From: Thermoprotei archaeon
GTDB taxonomy: Archaea > Thermoproteota > Nitrososphaeria > Geothermarchaeales > JDFR-13
Length of the DNA: 7,849 bases
Reading direction: 5' to 3'
Assembly (NCBI GenBank): GCA_015661745.1
Contig: DQVL01000077.1
Span: 1-7,849 of the forward strand
Part shown: piece by piece, positions 1 to 6,092 of the stretch
Layout: every line of letters starts with the position of its first letter
How positions within the stretch are numbered: the first letter of the stretch is position 1
Notes under the pieces: generated by a model
The model's database searches: none
What the model was told of the DNA's origin: nothing
Seen by the model: only the letters and a program-made list of their open reading frames with translations
Program-made: the position numbers and the translations under genes

Positions 1-1941
1 CAGGTCATTCTTTGTAGTATATTCTACAGATACTGGATAGCGTCCTTCATATAGATTCTTGATTTCCTGAGAAAATAGATCTGGATCCACCCCATCTACA
101 ACATCGACATATATTACCTGCTCCCTCTTACCTACTTCATCAGGGTCTATATGTAACATAATTGCATATTGATTAGGTTCAACTAGGAGATAATATCCAT
201 TGCTTAGTCTGGAGTAGGATATCCCAACTACTTTAAGTCTAAATACCTCTTCATCTACATATACTTCTATAACATCTCCAATATCTAATCCTTTGAAGGC
301 AGCCAGATTCTTTGATATAACCACTTCTCTATACCCAGATGGAAAATCACCCTTCACCAAAGGAAATGCTATGGATGGATCACCACCTACATATGTTATT
401 AATTGACCAACCTCATTCAATCCAAAAAGATTTATCGTAATCCTTCTATCCAATATAACATATCCTTTAACATCCTCGTCTTGACTCATTAAATTATTAG
501 ATATATCTATTAGATCATCAAGTATACGGAATGATGTTGATGATATCGTGAGGGATGTATCGAATACCATCTTTTCTTCATAAATATACTGTACATCATT
601 TAAACCTGCAGCCTCCATATTTAACGCGGCTAATGCCCCCCATAAAATCGAGATGCTCAACAGAATCCCTATCAACTTCCATGGCCTTGATACTACATCT
701 CTAATAAAAACTCTAAGACTTACTAAGCCCATAAACCGTCTATATGGAGGAGATATAGAATACAATCCCGTACTTGAGATAGCCTTTACAATGTTGACTT
801 TATATGCTATAAACCATGGAATTAAAATTCCTAGAAACACAAGAGCTATAATATACCACGATAAAGTTAGGAGAGTCTCAGGCCTAACGATAAATCCTAG
901 TGTATTTATTAAAATATCAGCAATCTCCGAATCCCTAACTATAAATTCTCTATAGATATATTCGGATATGTTTGGTAAGATAGCCAATCCAATTGATAAA
1001 CCAACCAATCCCCGAATTAGCCAAGGAAATCCATAATACTTAAATATATCAAATGTATTCATACCTATACTTTTTAAGGTAGCAACGATTTTAACCTCTC
1101 TAATTACAAGTGCAGATCCAGCTGAGGCAACTAATACAGGTACTATGAATAATACAACGGATATAGGTATGGTGAGAATTGTGGAGGCACTCTCTAGTAA
1201 TACAACGATGGGATTACGTTCCTTCTTATTCACAAATTTAAAGAATGTAGTGAAATCATTTTGGTCAACAATTTGATCTACATCTTTAGCTATAGATTCT
1301 ATCTTATCTATATCCTCATCATATAATAGAATACTTACTCCAGTTACAGTATCACCCAATATCTTATCCATTAATTCACTAGAGACAATCAATGCACTCT
1401 CCATACCACCTATATGAGCGAATCCCCTGGCTACACCGACGACCTTTAGATTCACGACATTGGCAAATCCTTTTGGAGGGAAATATAGTAGAGATACATT
1501 CTCACCAATATCTAAAGGTGATTCCTCAATTATTGGGCCTCCCGTTATTGAGATATAAAATATTGCTTCAGTCATATTAGATGGATATTCTCCCTCGAGT
1601 TGGAAGACGGCAAGCCTATCAACATATCTCCTATCAGCTATACTGACAAGGAATTTCTCATCTTCATATGCTAAAGTACCATACCATACATATAATGGAG
1701 TTACCGATTTAATGCTCGATAAATCATTGAAGTATGTAGTTATATTCTCTGGAAATAATCCAAATACAGCTACATCACCTAATGTACCTCTAAACTGTCT
1801 ATATGCATGCTCCGACATATTATCAGCTAATACAACTAAGGAGCCATATGAGACAACTATAACTATAATAAGGAAAGTGATAGAGATAGTCTCGACCTTC
1901 TTCCTCCATATAATTCTAACGCCCCCCTTTGTAATAGTCAT
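1..1941 (-). CDS. MacB/FtsX-type ABC transporter permease with duplicated module, 3' end beyond the window
   Basis: This is the membrane subunit of an ABC system of the MacB/LolCE/FtsX class, which couples cytoplasmic ATP hydrolysis to movement of an extracytoplasmic domain. The frame is open from an ATG at 1941 to the left edge (647 residues, no stop codon). Residues 20-38 form a first membrane segment, and about 40-245 a MacB_PCD-like extracytoplasmic domain. About 253-380 form an FtsX-type core with three hydrophobic segments (253-275, 305-323, 360-379). The pattern then repeats: a membrane segment at 421-440 and a second extracytoplasmic domain from 441. The motif LDIGDVIEVYVDEE...LKVVGI (552-574) mirrors LDIGENVSLLY...LKVVGV (143-170) in the first half. 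By symmetry roughly 150 residues, holding the second FtsX core, should lie outside the window. The start lies 3 bases after the ATPase stop codon, with a GAGGGG ribosome-binding site about 7 bases upstream, so the two are co-translated. The class is secure and the substrate unknown. Confidence 0.88.
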   Translation of the reverse strand, partial: MTITKGGVRIIWRKKVETISITFLIIVIVVSYGSLVVLADNMSEHAYRQFRGTLGDVAVFGLFPENITTYFNDLSSIKSVTPLYVWYGTLAYEDEKFLVSIADRRYVDRLAVFQLEGEYPSNMTEAIFYISITGGPIIEESPLDIGENVSLLYFPPKGFANVVNLKVVGVARGFAHIGGMESALIVSSELMDKILGDTVTGVSILLYDEDIDKIESIAKDVDQIVDQNDFTTFFKFVNKKERNPIVVLLESASTILTIPISVVLFIVPVLVASAGSALVIREVKIVATLKSIGMNTFDIFKYYGFPWLIRGLVGLSIGLAILPNISEYIYREFIVRDSEIADILINTLGFIVRPETLLTLSWYIIALVFLGILIPWFIAYKVNIVKAISSTGLYSISPPYRRFMGLVSLRVFIRDVVSRPWKLIGILLSISILWGALAALNMEAAGLNDVQYIYEEKMVFDTSLTISSTSFRILDDLIDISNNLMSQDEDVKGYVILDRRITINLFGLNEVGQLITYVGGDPSIAFPLVKGDFPSGYREVVISKNLAAFKGLDIGDVIEVYVDEEVFRLKVVGISYSRLSNGYYLLVEPNQYAIMLHIDPDEVGKREQVIYVDVVDGVDPDLFSQEIKNLYEGRYPVSVEYTTKNDL

Positions 1942-1944
1942 TCT

Positions 1945-2616
1945 CTACCCCTCTACAATCTTACCATCCCTAATTGAAATAATTCTATCACTATACTTAG
2001 CTAACTCAATATCGTGGGTAGCAAATATAACTGTTTTACCAAGTTCTTTCGCTCTATTCAAAAGCTCAACAATCCTAATTTTATTTGGATAGTCTAAATT
2101 GGCGGTGGGCTCATCAGCCAGTATAAGCTGTGGATCCCCAGCCAATGCCCTGGCAATAGCAACTCTCTGCTGCTCACCCCCACTCAACTCACTAGGAAAA
2201 CGATCCATTTTATCGCCCAACCCTACAAACTCCAAGAGCTCCCTAGCCCTCTTAACACGCTCCCTTTTAGATATACCAGCCAATTCAGCGGATAAAACAA
2301 CGTTTTCAATAGCTGTGAGGGTCGGGATCAAATGAAAAAACTGGAATATTATACCAACATTTTTCCTCCTCCATTTTGTAGCTTGAGAATTCTTTAAACT
2401 AGAGATGTCAACGCCGAATACATTTATCCTCCCAGTGGAAGGCTTATCCAAGGCTCCAATAAGATATATCAATGTGGATTTACCTGATCCACTAGGTCCA
2501 ACCAACGATATAAACTCATTTTTATCTATTTCAAAGGATACATTCTTTAAAGCCTCAACCTTAACCTTACCAACACTATAGATTTTAGATACTTTTTCCA
2601 CAATTACTTTATCCAT
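1945..2616 (-). CDS. ABC transporter ATP-binding protein, LolD/MacB type
   Basis: This is the cytoplasmic ATPase that drives the adjacent permease. At 223 residues it has the usual length of a LolD-type subunit. All nucleotide-binding motifs are intact: Walker A GPSGSGKST (40-48), Q-loop glutamine Q92 in GIIFQFFHLIPTLTAIENV, signature LSGGEQQR (144-151), Walker B LILADE (164-169), D-loop ANLD (172-175) and switch histidine H201 in ATHD. The Q-loop context and the N-terminal pattern YSVGKVKVEALKNVSFEI are typical of the LolD/MacB/FtsE branch rather than of sugar or amino-acid importers. The ATG at 2616 follows a GGTGGGG ribosome-binding site with 5 bases of spacing. A TATA-like element at 2664-2673 lies upstream. 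The gene is first in the operon with the permease. In didermic bacteria this class serves lipoprotein sorting, efflux or cell-wall remodelling. In an archaeon the job is unknown, and no periplasmic adaptor gene is visible nearby. Confidence 0.95.
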   Translation of the reverse strand: MDKVIVEKVSKIYSVGKVKVEALKNVSFEIDKNEFISLVGPSGSGKSTLIYLIGALDKPSTGRINVFGVDISSLKNSQATKWRRKNVGIIFQFFHLIPTLTAIENVVLSAELAGISKRERVKRARELLEFVGLGDKMDRFPSELSGGEQQRVAIARALAGDPQLILADEPTANLDYPNKIRIVELLNRAKELGKTVIFATHDIELAKYSDRIISIRDGKIVEG

Positions 2617-2621
2617 ACCAG

Positions 2622-2628
2622 CCCCACC
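2622..2628 (-). promoter_or_regulatory. Ribosome-binding site of the ABC ATPase
   Basis: GGTGGGG on the minus strand ends 5 bases before the ATG at 2616. It is complementary in part to the archaeal 16S rRNA 3' end and supports that ATG. An ATG further upstream at 2630 is in another frame. Confidence 0.5.
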
Positions 2629-2663
2629 ATTATAGATGTTAAAATATTGGTGTATTATAATTG

Positions 2664-2673
2664 TTTAAATATA
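2664..2673 (-). promoter_or_regulatory. Probable TATA box for the ABC transporter operon
   Basis: TATATTTAAA reads on the minus strand. Its centre is about 52 bases upstream of the ATPase ATG. Transcription starting some 26 bases downstream, near 2642, would give a leader of about 25 bases that contains the GGTGGGG ribosome-binding site. The call rests on archaeal TATA-box spacing; the start site itself cannot be seen. Confidence 0.45.
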
Positions 2674-2691
2674 TTGCCTCGATTCAATTAT

Positions 2692-2702
2692 TATATTTTA
2701 AA
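2692..2702 (+). promoter_or_regulatory. Probable TATA box for the rhomboid operon
   Basis: TATATTTTAAA reads on the plus strand and is nearly the inverted copy of the minus-strand element at 2664-2673, with one extra T. Transcription near 2723 would give a leader of about 45 bases. A second AT-rich element, CTATAATAAA at 2714-2723, is an alternative that would give a leader of about 25 bases. I cannot decide between them. Confidence 0.35.
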
Positions 2703-2752
2703 TAAATGTTAGGCTATAATAAAGAGTATTAACTGTGGGAATAATTACTATC

Positions 2753-2760
2753 AGGTAGGT
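2753..2760 (+). promoter_or_regulatory. Ribosome-binding site of the rhomboid gene
   Basis: AGGTAGGT lies 8 bases before the ATG at 2769. It supports that start over the ATG at 2761, which directly abuts the motif and is in another frame. In-frame sequence upstream reaches a TAA at 2742 without another good start codon. Confidence 0.5.
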
Positions 2761-2768
2761 ATGGGGAT

Positions 2769-3374
2769 ATGTTGGTTGGTATAACAGGAAGAGAGAGTGG
2801 ATTATGGGCGGTCTACATCTTATTAGGGATAAATATTGGTGCATTTATAGCAGGTGTTATAGTAACTGGAAGACTAGATTTTAGCGGTACAGATTATGTC
2901 TTATTATTTGCATATTTTAAGCTGTGGACATTCCAGTATGGATGGTACTGGCAGTTTATAACCAGTATATTTACCCATCTAAATATTCTCCATATATCCC
3001 TAAACATGTTTTTCCTGTATATATTGGGGGTACAGACTGAAAGATTAGTGGGTGGAGAGAAGCTTATATATCTATACCTCCTATCAGGATTCGGAGGAAA
3101 TATAATGACGACTTTAATTCCATTGTCTATAGGTGGTTTAGGAGCCAGTGGAGCAATATTTGGTATATTCGGATATTTAACCTCATACTACGGGATGTTA
3201 GGCGGTAATATCAAGAATATGGTTTTCTATGCCTTCTTTATATTCCTTATAAACTCGTTGATACCTGGTGTCGATATATTGGCGCATCTCGGGGGGTTAC
3301 TAGTTGGATTAATATGGGGATATATGGATGCAAAGGTCTTTATTAGAGGGGCAAGAGTCTATAGATATATATAA
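2769..3374 (+). CDS. Rhomboid-family intramembrane serine protease
   Basis: Rhomboids cleave transmembrane segments of other membrane proteins inside the lipid bilayer. This 201-residue protein is the compact six-helix form, with little beyond the rhomboid core. The catalytic residues can be placed by comparison with E. coli GlpG: H70 (FTH), H75 and N79 in HISLN (GlpG H145, H150, N154), nucleophile S127 in GASGAIFG (GlpG S201) and the partner histidine H173 in AHLGGLLVG (GlpG H254). The dyad and oxyanion residues are all present, so it should be an active protease. The WQFITSIFTH segment (61-70) is the usual entry to helix 2. The first helix is at about 12-32, and the C-terminal tail after 185 is basic. 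The ATG at 2769 has a ribosome-binding site. Its TAA shares one base with the ATG of the sugar-kinase-like gene, which implies coupled translation. Substrates are unknown. Confidence 0.93.
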   Translation: MLVGITGRESGLWAVYILLGINIGAFIAGVIVTGRLDFSGTDYVLLFAYFKLWTFQYGWYWQFITSIFTHLNILHISLNMFFLYILGVQTERLVGGEKLIYLYLLSGFGGNIMTTLIPLSIGGLGASGAIFGIFGYLTSYYGMLGGNIKNMVFYAFFIFLINSLIPGVDILAHLGGLLVGLIWGYMDAKVFIRGARVYRYI

Positions 3375-4309
3375 TGGCTCCATTAGCATCGATCGATTCT
3401 GGAGCTACAAAGACAGATATATTGGTAATTGAGGGAGACTCGATATACTTCAATAGATTTTATAAACCCCTTAATATCCACACCCTCAGTATAAAAGACA
3501 TTAAAATATCTTTAAAGGAGATAAACGAGTTACTTAACCAATATAACGTTGAAGAGGTCGTATGGGGTCTAGCCGGTCTAGACACAGATAAAGACTATAA
3601 CCTATGGATAAACCTATTGAAACCATATAAAACTATAAGGCATCGGATATTACATGATGTTGAGATGGCTTTATATGCAGCAGAGCCTAGTGGAAAAGGA
3701 GTTTTAGTAGTCTCAGGGACAGGATCAAACGTATATGGATATGACGGAGATAAAAAAATTAAGTGCGGTGACTGGGGAGCATACTATGGAGATGACTTCT
3801 CAGGATATAGGGTGGGAAGGGAACTTCTAAACCTCATACTACATATATTTGATGGGAGAATCAACTACGAAGACATCTTTAACGACTTCATTAAATATAT
3901 AGGTATTGATAGAGAAGAACTTCCAAACTGGATATATAACTTAGATATAAAGGATGTGGCTTCACTATCTAAATATGCATGTATAAATATTGAGGTAGAA
4001 CCCATAAAGAACATTTTGGATAGGATTCTCAAGGAGATGGAGATGGCTATCACAACAGTCTTAGCTAAAATAGATATCGATTCACCTATACACTATACAG
4101 GAGGACTATTCAAATGCAGGTATATATATGATGGATTTATCGAAATATGTAGAGGTAATCACTGGAGAATAGGTAAATACATTGAATATCCAGTCTTGGG
4201 AGGGATATCCTACATATTATATAATAGAGGGTATGAAGAAGATGATATAATTAGGTATTGCGAGGAGATATATAAAGAGATTATAAATATTCAAGGTAAA
4301 TCTAAATAA
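3374..4309 (+). CDS. BadF/BadG/BcrA/BcrD-family ATPase, N-acetylglucosamine-kinase-like
   Basis: This is a cytoplasmic ASKHA-fold protein, most like N-acetylglucosamine kinase and archaeal sugar kinases of the BadF/BadG Pfam family. It probably phosphorylates a sugar or amino sugar with ATP. The phosphate-1 loop is DSGATKTD (8-15). WGLAGLD (64-70) follows. D95 in LHDVEMAL is in the place of the catalytic aspartate of human NAGK (D107). VVSGTGSN (112-119) is the phosphate-2 loop. CGDWGAYYGDDFSG (131-144) stands for the usual GGWG...GDEGSG segment, and YTGGLF (241-246) for the adenosine motif. The 311-residue length is normal. The start overlaps the rhomboid stop codon (TAATG), there is no ribosome-binding site of its own, and an in-frame TAG at 3362 excludes an earlier start. 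Two departures stand out: GGWG reads GDWG, and GDEGSG reads GDDFSG. The family is secure. The substrate is not, and the benzoyl-CoA-reductase-activator branch is unlikely because its cluster-binding cysteines are not apparent. Confidence 0.85.
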   Translation: MAPLASIDSGATKTDILVIEGDSIYFNRFYKPLNIHTLSIKDIKISLKEINELLNQYNVEEVVWGLAGLDTDKDYNLWINLLKPYKTIRHRILHDVEMALYAAEPSGKGVLVVSGTGSNVYGYDGDKKIKCGDWGAYYGDDFSGYRVGRELLNLILHIFDGRINYEDIFNDFIKYIGIDREELPNWIYNLDIKDVASLSKYACINIEVEPIKNILDRILKEMEMAITTVLAKIDIDSPIHYTGGLFKCRYIYDGFIEICRGNHWRIGKYIEYPVLGGISYILYNRGYEEDDIIRYCEEIYKEIINIQGKSK

Positions 4310-4311
4310 AT

Positions 4312-4319
4312 GTTTTTAT
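4312..4319 (+). terminator. Possible T-rich terminator after the kinase gene
   Basis: GTTTTTAT follows the kinase stop codon (4307-4309) by a few bases. Archaeal intrinsic termination often uses such T-runs without a hairpin. It is short and overlaps the candidate TATA box of the next gene, so the call is weak. Confidence 0.25.
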
Positions 4320-4323
4320 TAAA
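4313..4323 (+). promoter_or_regulatory. Possible TATA box of the SpoIIM-like/MFS pair
   Basis: TTTTTATTAAA is centred about 27 bases before the ATG at 4345. No ribosome-binding site precedes that ATG. Spacing and lack of a ribosome-binding site together fit a leaderless transcript starting at or next to the ATG. Confidence 0.4.
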
Positions 4324-4344
4324 TCTATAGCCATTCTAATTTGG

Positions 4345-4896
4345 ATGATGAATAGGAATGTATTGATAGGTGTATCGATACATATAATTATACTTACCCT
4401 CTCTATAATGCTGGGATTATATGATTATATCAATGCATATGAATTTGTAGAGTTAATCTTCGGTGGAGACGGATCCATAGAATATGATTTATATAACAAT
4501 CTAAAGCTGGTTATCTTCATATTCTCACGGAACTCAGCCACCGCTGCATTGATGCTAGCTACAGGGCCGTTCCTCTCTATACTTAGTATGGTCTCGATCG
4601 CGTTTAATGGCTATATAATAGGCGGTGTAGTACAATATAGATTAATTACATATGGAGATCCATTGATAAGAATACTTGGATATCTACTTCCACATGGGGT
4701 TGTGGAGCTCCCAACACTGTTAATGGTTGGTGGAATGAGTTTTGACTTGGGGGTCACGCTACTCAGGAATAGAGAGTTGTTAAAGGATAAGATGGGTCGA
4801 TATCTAAATATATATATTAAATTTATAATCCCTCTACTTCTTCTAGCAGCATTGATAGAGGTGTTTATAACCCCTATTATAGGGTCAATGGTGTAA
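4345..4896 (+). CDS. SpoIIM/DUF95-family integral membrane protein
   Basis: This is an integral membrane protein of the stage II sporulation protein M family (DUF95). In Bacillus SpoIIM belongs to the engulfment complex with SpoIID and SpoIIP, which degrades peptidoglycan. Archaeal members have no assigned role and cannot do exactly that job. The family pattern is clear: FIFSRNSATAALM (58-70), a glycine- and proline-containing helix (70-86), FNGYIIGG (87-94) and the signature LPHGVVELPTLLM (115-127), with P116, H117, G118, E121 and P123. Hydrophobic segments lie at about 5-25, 52-60, 65-86, 108-130 and 157-178. At 183 residues the length is typical. Two ATGs are adjacent (4345 and 4348); the first is used because the TATA-like box is about 27 bases before it. 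The MFS gene starts 4 bases after the stop codon, so the two are probably one transcript. Confidence 0.85.
   Translation: MMNRNVLIGVSIHIIILTLSIMLGLYDYINAYEFVELIFGGDGSIEYDLYNNLKLVIFIFSRNSATAALMLATGPFLSILSMVSIAFNGYIIGGVVQYRLITYGDPLIRILGYLLPHGVVELPTLLMVGGMSFDLGVTLLRNRELLKDKMGRYLNIYIKFIIPLLLLAALIEVFITPIIGSMV
4890..4893 (+). promoter_or_regulatory. GGTG ribosome-binding site deciding the TTG start of the MFS gene
   Basis: GGTG at the end of the SpoIIM-like gene lies 7 bases before the TTG at 4901. The first in-frame ATG (4937) has no comparable motif and would cut into the first membrane helix. An in-frame TAG at 4880 limits the upstream side. Confidence 0.45.
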
Positions 4897-4900
4897 TATA

Positions 4901-6046
4901 TTGCCCACGATATTAAGTAGTAAGACTCTCAAGATAATGGCTATATATTACATTATAATGGGGATAGCCACATCACTAGCTTCACCACTAATCCCCAGTT
5001 ATGTAGTTGATGTAGGGTTAACCATGTCCGACCTAGGTTTAGCAGCGTCATATTCAGCATTGGCAACTGCAATACTTCTACCAACTATAGGATATATAGG
5101 TGATAAATATAGTAGGAAATATGCGTTGTTAACGGCTGTATTCTTCCGGTTATCAGCCTTAGCCATATTCGCCTTAGTAGATGATCCAGTGATGATTATG
5201 ATGGGATATGCATTAAATGAGTTTGGATTCCTAGTTTATCTACCGATTGCAAGGGCTATAATAAGTGATGCTGTAGGCGAGAAGGGGATGGGGAGAGCCT
5301 ATGGAGAACTCATCTCGATAGTTAGTCTCATTGAAATCATATTTCCTACAGTATCAGGACAGGTATATCTCATCATTAGAGACTATAGTCTAATGTTTAA
5401 AGGAATATTTATCATGGCTTTGATAGCCACACCAATATTATTCTTCCTTGAAGATGATGGAGAGAAATTCCGCTATAGATTCAAGGATATATTTAGACTT
5501 ACCAATATCGAGAAACGTATATATATCCCAGCTACTTTAGAGAGTGTATCATGGAGAATATGGATATTCCTACTATATCTAGTCCCTAAAGAACGGTTAG
5601 GGTTGGGACCGGATATTCTGGGGATTGCCTATACAATCCAGAGTCTAACATGGTTTTTAACACAGTATATCTCGGGATACCTAGTTGATAGGGTTGGTGC
5701 CAAGAAAATCTATATATTATCAGATGCTATAGGCATCCCAATCGCATTAATATATACATTCTATTTAACACCTATAACATTTTTAATATCTACAGGATTA
5801 TTTGGATTGAGTATCTCATTATGGATCCCCGCCTTCACAAGAATGATTTACGAGGCATCTACAGAGGAGACAAGGGCTATAACATATGCCAAGGTAGATA
5901 GCCTAAGATATTTGTTTAGTACTCCAGGCTCTCTAATCGGTGGGCATCTATATGACAATATATGGATTGGACTACCATTCCTAATTGGCATAGCATTAAT
6001 CTCAACCGATCTATATCTAGAGTATAAACTATTTCCAGAGGTATAG
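4901..6046 (+). CDS. Major facilitator superfamily (MFS) transporter
   Basis: This is a secondary transporter of 381 residues with about 12 predicted membrane helices, arranged as two six-helix halves. The MFS motif A loop between helices 2 and 3 reads GYIGDKYSRK (64-73). Its counterpart in the C-terminal half is GYLVDRVGAKK (259-269). A charged cytoplasmic loop around 184-208 separates the halves, as expected. Helix 4 contains RAIISD (118-123), which resembles the drug-exporter/sugar-exporter branches, but the substrate cannot be read from sequence. Translation is taken from a TTG at 4901, supported by the GGTG motif upstream. Beginning at the ATG at 4937 (residue 13) would remove the N-terminal lead-in to helix 1. 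The 4-base gap to the SpoIIM-like gene points to co-transcription. The kinase gene upstream raises the possibility of sugar uptake and phosphorylation, but a probable promoter separates the two pairs. Confidence 0.9.
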   Translation: MPTILSSKTLKIMAIYYIIMGIATSLASPLIPSYVVDVGLTMSDLGLAASYSALATAILLPTIGYIGDKYSRKYALLTAVFFRLSALAIFALVDDPVMIMMGYALNEFGFLVYLPIARAIISDAVGEKGMGRAYGELISIVSLIEIIFPTVSGQVYLIIRDYSLMFKGIFIMALIATPILFFLEDDGEKFRYRFKDIFRLTNIEKRIYIPATLESVSWRIWIFLLYLVPKERLGLGPDILGIAYTIQSLTWFLTQYISGYLVDRVGAKKIYILSDAIGIPIALIYTFYLTPITFLISTGLFGLSISLWIPAFTRMIYEASTEETRAITYAKVDSLRYLFSTPGSLIGGHLYDNIWIGLPFLIGIALISTDLYLEYKLFPEV

Positions 6047-6060
6047 ACAGGCTAAACCCC

Positions 6061-6070
6061 GATATAATAC
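6061..6070 (+). promoter_or_regulatory. Possible TATA box of coaBC
   Basis: GATATAATAC in the 46-base gap after the MFS gene is centred about 27 bases before the TTG at 6093 and 36 before the ATG at 6102. This fits a leaderless or very short-leader transcript. The TTTTA at 6086-6090 is too close to either start to be a TATA box and could instead be a weak terminator of the MFS transcript. Confidence 0.3.
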
Positions 6071-6092
6071 CTTGAAACATTAATATTTTACA

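Noticed and set aside
653..955. Plus-strand open frame of 100 codons.
   Set aside because: It lies wholly antisense to the permease, whose frame shows clear MacB/FtsX features. The predicted protein resembles no family I know.
1392..1580. Plus-strand open frame of 62 codons.
   Set aside because: Antisense to the first extracytoplasmic domain of the permease, with no ribosome-binding site or recognisable motif.
1712..2335. Two plus-strand open frames (1712-2092 and 2099-2335).
   Set aside because: They are antisense to the permease N-terminus and to the ATPase. Their hydrophobic or serine-rich composition is what the opposite strand of such genes produces.
3865..4053. Minus-strand open frame of 62 codons.
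   Set aside because: It lies inside the kinase gene, antisense, without family similarity or promoter.
4345..4351. ATGATGA resembling box C of an archaeal C/D-box guide RNA.
   Set aside because: It is the start codon region of the SpoIIM-like gene, and no CTGA box D or D' was seen at suitable spacing.
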